A stretch of DNA of 64,000 nt from Leptospira sp. GTDB taxonomy: Bacteria; Spirochaetota; Leptospiria; Leptospirales; Leptospiraceae. Below the pieces are notes generated by a model, which searched no databases, was not told the DNA's origin, and was given only the letters and a program-made list of their open reading frames with translations. The stretch spans positions 62,001 through 126,000 of the forward strand of contig JAACWH010000031.1 in the NCBI GenBank assembly GCA_009991425.1, written 5' to 3'. The translations under genes were made by a program, and so were the position numbers. Numbering within the stretch: the stretch's first letter is position 1; each line of letters begins with the position of its first letter. Shown one piece after another: positions 19,701-28,970 of the stretch.

Positions 19701-20879
19701 GTGGTTTTTGATGTTACTTCAAACCTGATCGGGGTGGATGGGATGTCGCTTTGGATGTACGACCCCAAGCATGAAACTTTAGTTGTTCGTTCAGTAATTC
19801 ACCATGGAGAACATGTCGGTCCCAATATCTTTCCTGAAGATTTGCAGGAGGTTCCTTTACGCAAAGAAAGCGGAACGATGTACCGAACCTTTACACGCCA
19901 AAAACCCCTTGTGATTCCCCAGGTGGATTCCAAATTTTCCTTATCGGAGACGGATCGAATGTTTCATGAACGGATCCGCTTTGAGTGGACAGTGCAGGTT
20001 CCACTCGTTCATGAGGGGCGGTCTATTGGTCTTCTGAATTTTGCCGGCTATGAGAAGACTCGTATCACTCGCGCGGATCGGGATTTTATGGAACGGGTTA
20101 GCTACCAAGTGACTGGTGCGGTGCAAGCAGCGGATTTGCTCCAAGCAACCGAACTCGCAAGGGCTGAATCGGATCGTTTGCTAACGAATATTCTACCTCG
20201 TGAAACTGCTAACGAACTTAAAGCTGAAGGCAAAGTCAAACCTCAGTCATATGACAATGTGTCCGTCCTATTCACCGACTTCGTGGGTTTTACGAGGTTT
20301 AGTGAATCTCTAAGTGCCGATAGGCTGGTTCAAGAACTTGACAGGTGCTTTTCACAGTTTGACGAAATAGTTCGACGACAGAACCTAGAAAAGCTCAAGA
20401 CCATAGGCGACGCCTACATGTGTGCAGGTGGTCTGCCTCGAACCAATCGAACTCATGCTGTAGATACCTGCTTAGCGGCACTGGAGATTCTTTCCTTCTG
20501 TATGCAAACTACAGCCTTGAAGGCATCCCAAGATGAGAAGTTCTGGAAAATTCGCATCGGAATTCACAGTGGACCAGTAACTGCAGGTGTAATCGGGAGC
20601 TCAAAATTCGCATATGATATTTGGGGCGATACGGTTAACACAGCTTCCCGTATGGAATCACACGGACTCGCAGATCGAATCAACCTTTCAACGGAAACAT
20701 ATGAAATGGTGAAAGACTTTTTTCTTTGTGAACCCCGAGGTTCGATTCATGTGAAAGGTAAAGGAGAGTTGGAGATGTACTTTTTAGACCGGATCCGTCC
20801 TGAGCTCTCACTGGACAGGGATGGTTTGCGACCCAATGGAGCATTCGAGAAATTAAGAGCTGAGCTCGAGCCTGTCTAA
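16707..20879 (+). CDS. 7TMR-DISM receptor with four GAF domains and C-terminal adenylate cyclase
   Basis: 1390 aa; N-terminal DISMED2-like sensor plus 7TM, four repeated GAF-like units, 'VSVLFTDFVGFTRFSE...KLKTIGDAYMCAGG...YDIWGDTVNTASRME'. Confidence 0.9.
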   Translation: MRLILRIILIIFALLEVDTIVARPIILTEDDEKISVSANVLILEDPDGKLDIQDVTGETIGQHFKLNQKKDLNLGLTHSVFWLKFDVENKNISPNKFVLACEYRLIDHFDVYLKENDQWRMYPGGDQQPRNNWRERQRTPYVTLKIPANSIQTILIRANSEGSVQLPVSIFTQDAFVAEDRKEMIWGALVFGIFAFIILYSLLYGIASRSDTQIAYSIFLTGLGLFVITQSGIGQILLWGPASAITNRILVLAGGIALIGTQLFFVRHLSMDFTQPRFKYAMYGSSILGSLLIFTAIFLPYYIGAILLIPCAIYNASVVLLTNIYGALKKQREAIIGLVAWSVACFGFIIVTLQYAGFLPRNFFIENANILGVLFGITLQSLAIADRVLFLQRQEIETTEKHNLELEQRIEERTLEVRQSRNEIEQLADFARRINETFEIELVLDELFEYFETEYGLESVVVSIVDEENNELRTLRARYLNEKEDPRVEIFRELRVPLTPEGGVLYRTFQRQRPFYFQRRSDQDLYPTELDQTIVSKLGLQAFAQIPLVIQKQTVGIMWVNFGSRLPSLNIRRSLERFCQQIAGALHSAILLDRVALARNEIEKLAEVARRATEDADTDAVLKSIFEFLEQTYGVDAVLFLADSERQFLRAAKVSDGADAEELEFLKKLELPLSEKGGVVAKTFLENRIDIYNSPENFSSDVDKLLATALNVSNYAQIPLRVKGDVIGVLSVTGRDRSMKFSEVLARKIERFCTQIAGAVQTATLLKQTDEALSAAEKARSESEQGRILLERINQLSRSVMEEQSVDDIVDTIYEYVNKAFGIDCLFLFLLDDTGNTIYIQKYIDVEGYLEPKDQAWLKSLKIPMDIAGGVHYQIVRKGRTIYFPKVRRINTIESVDNLLIEKVRFDSALYVPIKIKNQVIGVMDFIRRKSSLRLNQTEISELESLVTQVAGAVHSSQLLSKVKEEKAAAEKARSESEILAELARRANEGQDLDRIQSVVFDVTSNLIGVDGMSLWMYDPKHETLVVRSVIHHGEHVGPNIFPEDLQEVPLRKESGTMYRTFTRQKPLVIPQVDSKFSLSETDRMFHERIRFEWTVQVPLVHEGRSIGLLNFAGYEKTRITRADRDFMERVSYQVTGAVQAADLLQATELARAESDRLLTNILPRETANELKAEGKVKPQSYDNVSVLFTDFVGFTRFSESLSADRLVQELDRCFSQFDEIVRRQNLEKLKTIGDAYMCAGGLPRTNRTHAVDTCLAALEILSFCMQTTALKASQDEKFWKIRIGIHSGPVTAGVIGSSKFAYDIWGDTVNTASRMESHGLADRINLSTETYEMVKDFFLCEPRGSIHVKGKGELEMYFLDRIRPELSLDRDGLRPNGAFEKLRAELEPV

Positions 20880-21135
20880 CCATCGTAAATCCATCCTCCC
20901 TTTAGCCTCTAAAATTTCTACAACGGCTTGCATATTCATATTTAGAAATCGCTTTCGATTTCCAAAGAAAAAATCTGACTGATTCTAAAATTCGTAGTAT
21001 TTTTTCAAATTCGATAGGAATCGATTCCTTTCTTCTGCTAATCTTATAAGAGTTAAAGGAGCTTTCGAACTTGCATACAAGAATAAATAGTAATAATTGT
21101 TGTGTAGGATCACCACGTTCCATCGAGGTCGTCAA

Positions 21136-21624
21136 ATGAAACAAAATTTGTTGCTAGCAACTATTTTCCTACTTTTCCTCCACAATTGCATGATTTGGGA
21201 AGAGGCACATCTCCCGGGATACAATTCTGTATCTGGAAAAGAGGCTAAAGAAGAAATAGCCCAAGCAACATGGGAGGCAGTCTCGACAGGACAACTTCTC
21301 TGGTTGGCTCAAAACGGAATGCAAGCTGGAGTTGGACCGATTGGATCCATATCTGCGATCAATGGATTTCTTGCTTCTTTTCTCCAGCCCATATTGTCTA
21401 CCATCCCCGATGATGAATTCTACACCCAAGAATCCTTGGATCAATGTACCAAAGATATCCGAGGGCAAGGTGCACTGATTTACGGAACCTTTCTTGATAG
21501 CCTACCCGTAGCCAGAGGTATAACCGGGTTTATTCGAGACGGAATTTTTCTCCCTGAGCTTGCTAGTTGCGATCTGAACGAAACAGGAAAAATAATATAC
21601 ATCGATACTCTAATCAATCTATAA
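21136..21624 (+). CDS. Predicted lipoprotein
   Basis: MKQNLLLATIFLLFLHNC lipobox; start moved to 21136. Confidence 0.6.
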   Translation: MKQNLLLATIFLLFLHNCMIWEEAHLPGYNSVSGKEAKEEIAQATWEAVSTGQLLWLAQNGMQAGVGPIGSISAINGFLASFLQPILSTIPDDEFYTQESLDQCTKDIRGQGALIYGTFLDSLPVARGITGFIRDGIFLPELASCDLNETGKIIYIDTLINL

Positions 21625-21635
21625 AGGTGGAACCT

Positions 21636-22958
21636 ATGAAACATCCGCAAACAATTTTTTTACGATCGTTTAACTTATATTATATTCATATATTGTTATC
21701 AAAAGCTATTAAAGGAACTAAAATTATTTTTTCAACATCAATCATCAGCTTTCTATTGGTGGTCTCTATTGGATGCAAGCCAAACGGCAAGGACGAAAAC
21801 AATGATTTACAGACCCTTGTATATTTGGGAATTGTTTCTAACACTTGTAATACTGTAGAATCTTGCTTCCAAAGATTTGCCAGAACTGCGGATGAAGGGG
21901 CAAGCCTGATTGTTATCGACAAAAACAATAATGAGATTTACAATCTTGAAAGCGGAAATATTGCCAATGACAAACACCAAATCATTTTCTCAGGTTCCAA
22001 ATGGGTGACAGCAGTAATAATTCAACGAGCCATCCAATCGGGAACTTGTAATCGCATTTCTGCAGGCGGAACATTTTCCCCTTCCCTTAATTTGGATACA
22101 ACAACAGGCACAGTCTTGGGATGGACAGTAAGAAATACAATCACTATGCGGCAACTTCTTGCTTTCACTTCCGGATTGGATGACAACTCGGGAGCTTCCG
22201 GGCAAGATCCATGCTTGGTCGCTATACCGAATAACGCAACAAATGCGGACAAGATAGCTTGTGCGGAAAGTATCCGGGACAATACAGCACAAAATCCACC
22301 AGGGGCAGCATTTGTTTATAATTCCAACCATATGGCAATCGCCCAAAGAATGGCTGAAGTTGCGTGCAACAAAACTTGGACTGAGATTTATAGAGATGAA
22401 GTGATAACTCCATTGGGATTCGACTCTGCAAAATCTTTCTGGTATTCTAACCTAGGTGAAGCAATTGCAGGCAATCCTACAGGAGATGGAAGCCTTGCCG
22501 GGGCTTATGGATTGGTTACAAGTCCAAGAGAATACTCTCGAATTTTGCTCGCTCTACTTCGAGAAGGAACAGGATTCAATGGATCTGCCGATGTAGCAGG
22601 ATATCTAACGTCGGCAAGGGTCACAGAAATACTAGCAGACCAATCGGAGAATTCTCGGATTGGATTCAGCCAATTTGCCGCATTTGGATCCGAATGGAAA
22701 TATGGTTTGGGCAATTGGAGAGATTGTAGCAATCCAAATGATGTAAGCAAATGTGAAGAAGATTTAATCTCCCACTCCATTGGTGGAAATGGTTTCTACC
22801 CATGGCTGGATAGAAACCGAGGGTACATCGGTATTGTCGCTGTAAACAATTTAGGAAGAAAGGGAGGCCTAACGAATCTTCCATCCACGGTAAATTCTTT
22901 GTTCTTTGGTGAAACAATCCGTCCACTCATCCACCAAAGATTGAATTTAGCTCAATAA
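21636..22958 (+). CDS. Serine hydrolase, beta-lactamase/penicillin-binding class C family
   Basis: 'IIFSGSKWVTA' SxxK, 'FVYNSNHMAIAQRM' YxN; RBS aaaggtgg upstream of ATG 21636. Confidence 0.85.
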   Translation: MKHPQTIFLRSFNLYYIHILLSKAIKGTKIIFSTSIISFLLVVSIGCKPNGKDENNDLQTLVYLGIVSNTCNTVESCFQRFARTADEGASLIVIDKNNNEIYNLESGNIANDKHQIIFSGSKWVTAVIIQRAIQSGTCNRISAGGTFSPSLNLDTTTGTVLGWTVRNTITMRQLLAFTSGLDDNSGASGQDPCLVAIPNNATNADKIACAESIRDNTAQNPPGAAFVYNSNHMAIAQRMAEVACNKTWTEIYRDEVITPLGFDSAKSFWYSNLGEAIAGNPTGDGSLAGAYGLVTSPREYSRILLALLREGTGFNGSADVAGYLTSARVTEILADQSENSRIGFSQFAAFGSEWKYGLGNWRDCSNPNDVSKCEEDLISHSIGGNGFYPWLDRNRGYIGIVAVNNLGRKGGLTNLPSTVNSLFFGETIRPLIHQRLNLAQ

Positions 22959-23118
22959 GCTGGAGACCCATTTCGGAACAACAATTGATATAAAGTTTAT
23001 TAATTACCAAAATAATGAAAATATAAGAATATAAATATATAATAAATATGGATAATATGAAATGCACAAAAAAGTCTGGTTACAAAAAAAAATAGGAAAT
23101 GGATAATTGGGGGTTAGA

Positions 23119-24273
23119 ATGAAGGTATTATTACTCATAGTATTGATTTTTTCAGGGTGCTATTTACCCGAATTGTCCAGAGATATCCAAGTGATTTCTA
23201 ATCTTTTGAACCTTTTGCAATTTGGAAGCTCTCCGGAATCTACAACCGTCTCGGACAGCAACCCTTCTGATGGGCAAAATAGCGGATCCTCTCCCAGTTT
23301 AGTTGGAATGGATGCCTTTGCCTTTTTTGATCTTGGATTGGCCAATTGTTTTGATAATGACTCTACAGAAATCTGTCCTGTAGTCGGATTTCCTGGTCAA
23401 GCTAGTGAAAGCACACATAGCAAAACAATCTATGCCTCTTACACCGACAATGTAGATGAAACCGTTACAGACAATAGAACTGGTTTAATTTGGAGACAAT
23501 GTCCTGTTGGAACGTTTGGCACTGGCTGTGGATTAGGCGCTGTTAATCTATACAACTTTGCAGACGCACAGACGATTTGTTCGACTACATATGGTCCATC
23601 CTGGCGCATACCAACTATCAAAGAATTATCGACACTTTTGCATTTTCACTCTACTCTACCTCCTTATGTTGACCAAAGTTTTTTTCCATCTATGGGCACT
23701 GGAACCTATTATAGTTCTACTTCCGGTGGTGCCACCTACCATTTTATTTCTTTCTCGCAACCTTCTACGAATGCAAATACTAATTTTTCTTCCACTCGTA
23801 ATGTTCTCTGTGTATCGGGAACTTCTACTACGAATGCATTGGACTTTGTTGATATGGCTGATGGTAGAATTCGCGACAATACAACTGGATTAGAATGGCA
23901 ACGTTGCCACTCAGGACTCAACAATGATGCAACATGTTCAGACAGTGCAATCGAGCCAGATTTACTTAATTGGCAGAACGCTTTACAATATTGCAGTAAC
24001 TTGACTTTTGCTGGGTTTTCAGATTGGAGATTGCCCAACCAAAATGAATTATTGTCTCTAGTTGATTATAGCATTCCAAATCCAACTAAATTTGATACTC
24101 TTTTGTTCAATGCGCCTACTGGTTTAAATAACACTCGCATGTGGTCTTCCAATGTTGGAAGAGTGGTAGGAGATACTCAGCCTTTTATGGTAAATCCTAG
24201 CTTTGGAATTTTATCACCTATTTCAGCAATAACAGGTTCGTACATTGCACGTTGCATTAGAGGACCAAATTAA
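23119..24273 (+). CDS. DUF1566 (Lcl C-terminal-like) lipoprotein with two repeats
   Basis: 'VTDNRTGLIWRQC...SWRIPTIKELSTLL' and 'IRDNTTGLEWQRC...DWRLPNQNELLSLVDY'; lipobox IFSGC. Confidence 0.85.
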   Translation: MKVLLLIVLIFSGCYLPELSRDIQVISNLLNLLQFGSSPESTTVSDSNPSDGQNSGSSPSLVGMDAFAFFDLGLANCFDNDSTEICPVVGFPGQASESTHSKTIYASYTDNVDETVTDNRTGLIWRQCPVGTFGTGCGLGAVNLYNFADAQTICSTTYGPSWRIPTIKELSTLLHFHSTLPPYVDQSFFPSMGTGTYYSSTSGGATYHFISFSQPSTNANTNFSSTRNVLCVSGTSTTNALDFVDMADGRIRDNTTGLEWQRCHSGLNNDATCSDSAIEPDLLNWQNALQYCSNLTFAGFSDWRLPNQNELLSLVDYSIPNPTKFDTLLFNAPTGLNNTRMWSSNVGRVVGDTQPFMVNPSFGILSPISAITGSYIARCIRGPN

Positions 24274-24421
24274 AGTTAGTAATGATATAATGTCCTATTA
24301 TTGCATCTGCAGTAAAATGCATATTTTCTAATATATGAATATTAAAAATGTCGAAGTATCATGGAAAAATGGTTTATTTGCTCGCTGGAAGAATTTCGTG
24401 GAAATGAAAAAGAGCTAATTT

Positions 24422-24496
24422 ATCTGTCTCACTTGATGCAAAGTTCACACTTTTTATTATAGCCTTGAAATTAACTTTATAATTATTAAGTGACAT
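24422..24496 (-). pseudogene. 5'-end remnant of a second HsdR_N-ParA gene
   Basis: Minus strand MSLNNYKVNFKAIIKSVNFASSETD against MSQNNSKVYFNAVIKSVNSASSEAD of 1510-2916; 64/75 nt identical by hand count; homology stops abruptly. Confidence 0.8.
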
Positions 24497-24651
24497 AATT
24501 TTCACTCCGAGCTAAGATATTCTGTAAGGTTTGGATTTAAACAAAAACTAGCAAGTGCAATTTGACAATTAAATGTTATACTGAATTACATCACTCCGCT
24601 CTCCAATCAATTTCGCTTGCCGAATCCATCTTGCTAAATAATAATTTCTTT

Positions 24652-25044
24652 ATGAACAATTTCACCTATACTATCCTCTATGTTTCCGATGTTACAATGT
24701 CTATTGAATTTTATGAAAATGCATTTGGATTTTCTCGTAAGTTTATCAGCCCCGAGAATGATTACGGTGAACTGAATACGGGTTCGACGACCCTTTCCTT
24801 TGCTAGCATTAGTCTTGCTAAATCCAATTTGAAGAATGGTTTTGAAGAAAGTAATTTAAGCAAACCTACATTTGGTTTTGAAATTGGAATTACCACCGAA
24901 AATGTGGATCAGACTCTTGCCACTGCACTAAAGGCAGGAGCCAAAATGGAAGCAGATCCCAAGAAGAAGCCTTGGGGACAAACTGTTGCTTATGTTCGAG
25001 ACTTGGATGGTTTTCTTGTGGAGATTTGTACACCAGTTGGTTGA
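24652..25044 (+). CDS. VOC family (glyoxalase/bleomycin-resistance-like) protein
   Basis: 'YTILYVSDVTMSIEFYENAFGF...AYVRDLDGFLVEICTPV'. Confidence 0.88.
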   Translation: MNNFTYTILYVSDVTMSIEFYENAFGFSRKFISPENDYGELNTGSTTLSFASISLAKSNLKNGFEESNLSKPTFGFEIGITTENVDQTLATALKAGAKMEADPKKKPWGQTVAYVRDLDGFLVEICTPVG

Positions 25045-25150
25045 GTTAGGTGTCATCGAAACCTACAACTGTTGGAACAGATCTTTTTTCAAAATAGAAT
25101 ATCCAAAAAACTTAGCAAATTCTGTAATAGAAAAAGGAGTCTTCTATTAC

Positions 25151-25672
25151 ATGCCTCAGTATTCAATTTGGTTTATTCTATGTTTGCTTGTTTTTAATTG
25201 TTCTACATTTTCTACCTATCTTGAAAACCGCGCCTTAGATACTGCTGACATTTTCACTTTATCCGTCGAAAGAAAAGTTGCAGGTGTTAACATTAAATAC
25301 TGCATTTCAAATTTAGGATTGCAATCAGCCAAATATGGAAAAGGATATGGATTACGCGCAGGCAGCATGGGTGCATATAGTACGGGAGCTGCTAGAGAAT
25401 ACTACAATTCAGGCAATAGTTTTATTTTGCTTAATAGTGTACACCACCACCCTAGTCGGACAAATGTAAGAAATAACAAATCAAAATCATTTAACGAATC
25501 TAATACATTTGGGCTTGGAGTCTTTGATTGGAACGGATATAATTCATTCACTCAATGCGAATTTTCAATCGGCTTATACTATGGACTTCGTGTTGGATTC
25601 AATTTAGCCGAAATGGGCGATTGGTTGTTAGGCTGGTTTACAATCGATTATCTAAATGATGATAATCCCTAA
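25151..25672 (+). CDS. Predicted lipoprotein
   Basis: MPQYSIWFILCLLVFNC lipobox. Confidence 0.55.
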   Translation: MPQYSIWFILCLLVFNCSTFSTYLENRALDTADIFTLSVERKVAGVNIKYCISNLGLQSAKYGKGYGLRAGSMGAYSTGAAREYYNSGNSFILLNSVHHHPSRTNVRNNKSKSFNESNTFGLGVFDWNGYNSFTQCEFSIGLYYGLRVGFNLAEMGDWLLGWFTIDYLNDDNP

Positions 25673-25693
25673 TAAATACTAAGGAATGAATAC

Positions 25694-25927
25694 ATGGATG
25701 GTATCCAACTCGGAATTTACGAACATTACAAAGGCAAACAATACGAAGTTCTTGGTATAGGGCGACACAGCGAGACTCTAGAAGAGCTAGTGCTTTATAA
25801 GGCTCTCTATACATCTCAGGATTTTGGGAAGGATAGTCTTTGGCTTAGACCCAAATCTATGTTTTTCGAAGATGTGATGATCGATGGAAAGCAAGTTGCC
25901 AGATTTAAGTTTTTAGGTATTACTTAA
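25694..25927 (+). CDS. DUF1653 domain protein
   Basis: 'GIYEHYKGKQYEVLGIGRHSETLEELVLYKALY'. Confidence 0.85.
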   Translation: MDGIQLGIYEHYKGKQYEVLGIGRHSETLEELVLYKALYTSQDFGKDSLWLRPKSMFFEDVMIDGKQVARFKFLGIT

Positions 25928-26074
25928 TTTGATTAATTTAAATTATTTTAATTTCAGAAAACTAAAATGCTATTCACATTCATAATTTTAAAGTTAATGC
26001 CATCATTTTTTAGTTTACATTTATATTAAAATATAGTTCTATTTCATGAATAATCTTTAATTGAGGTATTAATT

Positions 26075-27046
26075 ATGGCTTTCATAAAATCCATCGCAAC
26101 TCTAATCTTAGTTTTAATTCTTACTCAATGTGGAGTGACTAAGATCAGCCAACAAACTCCTTTTATCACAGTAAGTGAAAATCAATTAAAAGCCTTATAT
26201 CCCAAATCAGAAAAATTCACTATAGACCCAACAATAGGTCAAATTTTGAAAACTCAAAAAGGAACGAGTATTTCCATAGAAAAGAATTCTTTTTCATTGA
26301 ATTCTATAACTATACAAGATAAGGTGATTCTCACTGTAACAGAAGCAATCGATAACTCAGATTTTCTTGGAGTAGGAATCAATTTAAACATGGATAGAGA
26401 AATTTTCGAAAGCTCAGGAATGATAAAAATGGAAGCTAAATCTAATGGTAAAGAAATTTCCTTGGATAAAAATATTACTGTTAAGATGCCGAACCACAGT
26501 GGAGAAGAAGAAGATTTTAATATATATTCATTCAAGAATGGAAAATGGGGCTATAAGGGTTCGAACCAACAAGCAGGACCTGATGATAGTCAAGGTCTTA
26601 ATACTGTTGAAGTCTATGGTTATGCAAATTCATCCTATTATAGAATCAATTCTATTCTGTCGGATTACTCTTGGTGGAACTTTGACAAACCTATGAATCA
26701 GATTATCTGTGTTCGAGGAAGGTTTAAGTTAGAAAAAAAGGATGCTAGAAATTATGTTGCAGTATCCGTATTAGGCGTCGATTATAAAGGCGTATATACT
26801 AAGTATGTTCAAAATGATAGTTTCGAAATCAATGCCCCTAGACATAAGAGAGTTAAATTATTATTTTATGACAATATGCAAATGTTAGGAATTACAGATG
26901 TTTTCATGACTTGGGATACCCTAGGATTCAACTACAGTATTGTCAAAGGGAATGAGTGCCAAGATATAGGCGAAATTGAATTGAAAAATTATGACGAAGA
27001 TTTCTGGAAATCTAAAGAAAAAATAAATAACCTTCTAAATATATAA
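26075..27046 (+). CDS. Predicted lipoprotein
   Basis: MAFIKSIATLILVLILTQC lipobox. Confidence 0.6.
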   Translation: MAFIKSIATLILVLILTQCGVTKISQQTPFITVSENQLKALYPKSEKFTIDPTIGQILKTQKGTSISIEKNSFSLNSITIQDKVILTVTEAIDNSDFLGVGINLNMDREIFESSGMIKMEAKSNGKEISLDKNITVKMPNHSGEEEDFNIYSFKNGKWGYKGSNQQAGPDDSQGLNTVEVYGYANSSYYRINSILSDYSWWNFDKPMNQIICVRGRFKLEKKDARNYVAVSVLGVDYKGVYTKYVQNDSFEINAPRHKRVKLLFYDNMQMLGITDVFMTWDTLGFNYSIVKGNECQDIGEIELKNYDEDFWKSKEKINNLLNI

Positions 27047-27148
27047 ATATTTGAAATTCAATTTGTTCTTTGATGATCTAATCGAATGGATAGTAAATAC
27101 TCTTATATCTGAAAACCATATTTCCGTACTTGGTATTTAACTCAGATT

Positions 27149-28672
27149 CTAAACTCCATCAAGCTTCTGTCTCTTTTCTACAACTTCTATTCGAAGTGTA
27201 GCCTTATTGCTATCAGAGGATGCAACAGTAGATTGTATAAGAAGCTTTTTTGTTGGATCTTCTTCAATAAGAACCCATGTTTGGATACGATTGCCCTTAC
27301 GCAGACCACCTGCCTTTTGCTTCCAATTGGCATAAGGAATCCATTCACTTGAGGATTTCTTAGAATTTTTATAATCGGTCTTGCTTACTAAAATACTTTT
27401 TATTGTTAGCTGGAAGCTTTCGGGATTCTCGAATACAACTGAAATTTTGGGTTGCTTCCAGGCTGGAATGCTAGAATCAAATCCCTTCACATTGATTAAT
27501 GGTTGGAATCTTGTTACAATCTGTACGAGATCAGATTGCCATTCCATTACAGTATTAATTTCTTTATAGGCTTGTGGTGCCTCGTCTCGCAGTTCCTCAT
27601 TAGTTTCACATACAATACCTTCCATAGATTGCTCGAAATCTTTTTGAGTAATTTCTAATTTAGCCTTTGTGCGCGACTTAGTTCGTCCTGCCCCATGAGA
27701 TGAGGATTGCATTGACTCTGGATTTCCAAGACCTTTTACCAAGAAAGAACCAGTTCCCATAGAACCAGGAATCAATCCGTATTGGTCTTTTTTGGCAGAA
27801 GTTGCACCTTTTCTAGTTACCCAAAGCTTTCTTGATACTAGGTTTCCGTTTCCATCGTCAATGATGCAATCTTCACAAGAGCAATAGTTGTGGTGTATAT
27901 TTACCGCCTGATTGAAGTCAGCTGGTGTCCCCAATTTTTCTACGAGAATCTCTGCTACATTTTTAAGCATGTCTTGTCGATTGTCATATGCAAAATTTTG
28001 ACACCACTGCATGTCGAGAAGATAATTCTGCCCTTCTTTTGTATTTAAATCTAGAAAATTCAAGTCGGGATTCTTAGCTTGGATACCTTGCTTTTTCATA
28101 TAGTTCTTGGCAAGCTTGTTGTAATTCTCAGCAGTCACCTTACCAATATTACGTGACCCAGAATGAAGAAAAATCCAAACCTGAGAATCTTTGTCTTCGA
28201 CTAGTTCGATGAAATGATTTCCACCGCCTAAGGTTCCAATCTGGCAAGCTGTCTTCTTAGAGATCTGTTGGTTCAACCATTTCGATCGATTGGGGTTATC
28301 TAAAACGGGAGCTGTTCTAGGTTTATCATGCGCACTCATACCTGTAGGAACACGCTTCTTGATTTCACTATGGATCTCTTGTTTCTGATCCCAGCTTAGA
28401 TGCGAAGATTTTAAATTCGGAATTGGAATTGCTGCCATTCCACAACCTATATCAACTCCAACAGCATTAGGACAGATATAGTGTTCGGAGGCAAATACAG
28501 AACCTACCGTTGCACCCATTCCATAGTGAACATCTGGCATTGCTGCGATATGCCCAACCACAAGACCTGATTCAGCGAGGTCAATTAATTGTTGCCGAGC
28601 CTGATCCTCAATCTGGTCGGTAAAAATTTTGACAGGAATCCCTTTAGTTTCAATTGTTTCGAAGACTGGCAT
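27149..28672 (-). CDS. rtcB: RtcB family RNA ligase
   Basis: 'NAVGVDIGCGMAAIPI', 'GTLGGGNHFIELVED', 'SHGAGRTKSRTKA'. Confidence 0.93.
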   Translation of the reverse strand: MPVFETIETKGIPVKIFTDQIEDQARQQLIDLAESGLVVGHIAAMPDVHYGMGATVGSVFASEHYICPNAVGVDIGCGMAAIPIPNLKSSHLSWDQKQEIHSEIKKRVPTGMSAHDKPRTAPVLDNPNRSKWLNQQISKKTACQIGTLGGGNHFIELVEDKDSQVWIFLHSGSRNIGKVTAENYNKLAKNYMKKQGIQAKNPDLNFLDLNTKEGQNYLLDMQWCQNFAYDNRQDMLKNVAEILVEKLGTPADFNQAVNIHHNYCSCEDCIIDDGNGNLVSRKLWVTRKGATSAKKDQYGLIPGSMGTGSFLVKGLGNPESMQSSSHGAGRTKSRTKAKLEITQKDFEQSMEGIVCETNEELRDEAPQAYKEINTVMEWQSDLVQIVTRFQPLINVKGFDSSIPAWKQPKISVVFENPESFQLTIKSILVSKTDYKNSKKSSSEWIPYANWKQKAGGLRKGNRIQTWVLIEEDPTKKLLIQSTVASSDSNKATLRIEVVEKRQKLDGV

Positions 28673-28682
28673 AATGGATTTA

Positions 28683-28970
28683 CTAGAATTTTTTGTTAGG
28701 TTGTAAATGCAATGATTGTATTAAAGGCTTCAGGTAAAATGCAGGAAAAAGAGCAGACACCACGAATACCAATGGATTCATCTTCCATGCCTCAGAAAAT
28801 TCTCCATGCAAAATGTACCAAAACGCACGAGTCATTCCGCAGCCTAAGCATTCTAGCCCTGTTAAATATTTCACTAAACAAATACTAGGAATCTCAAGAA
28901 GTTCTGATTCAGGAATGAGAAAGAGAAACATACAAATAAGAATAAGAATGGTTAGATAAAAGAATTTCAA
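28683..28970 (-). CDS. DUF2752 membrane protein
   Basis: 'CLVKYLTGLECLGCGMTRAFWYILHGEFSEAWKMNPL'. Confidence 0.85.
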   Translation of the reverse strand: MKFFYLTILILICMFLFLIPESELLEIPSICLVKYLTGLECLGCGMTRAFWYILHGEFSEAWKMNPLVFVVSALFPAFYLKPLIQSLHLQPNKKF

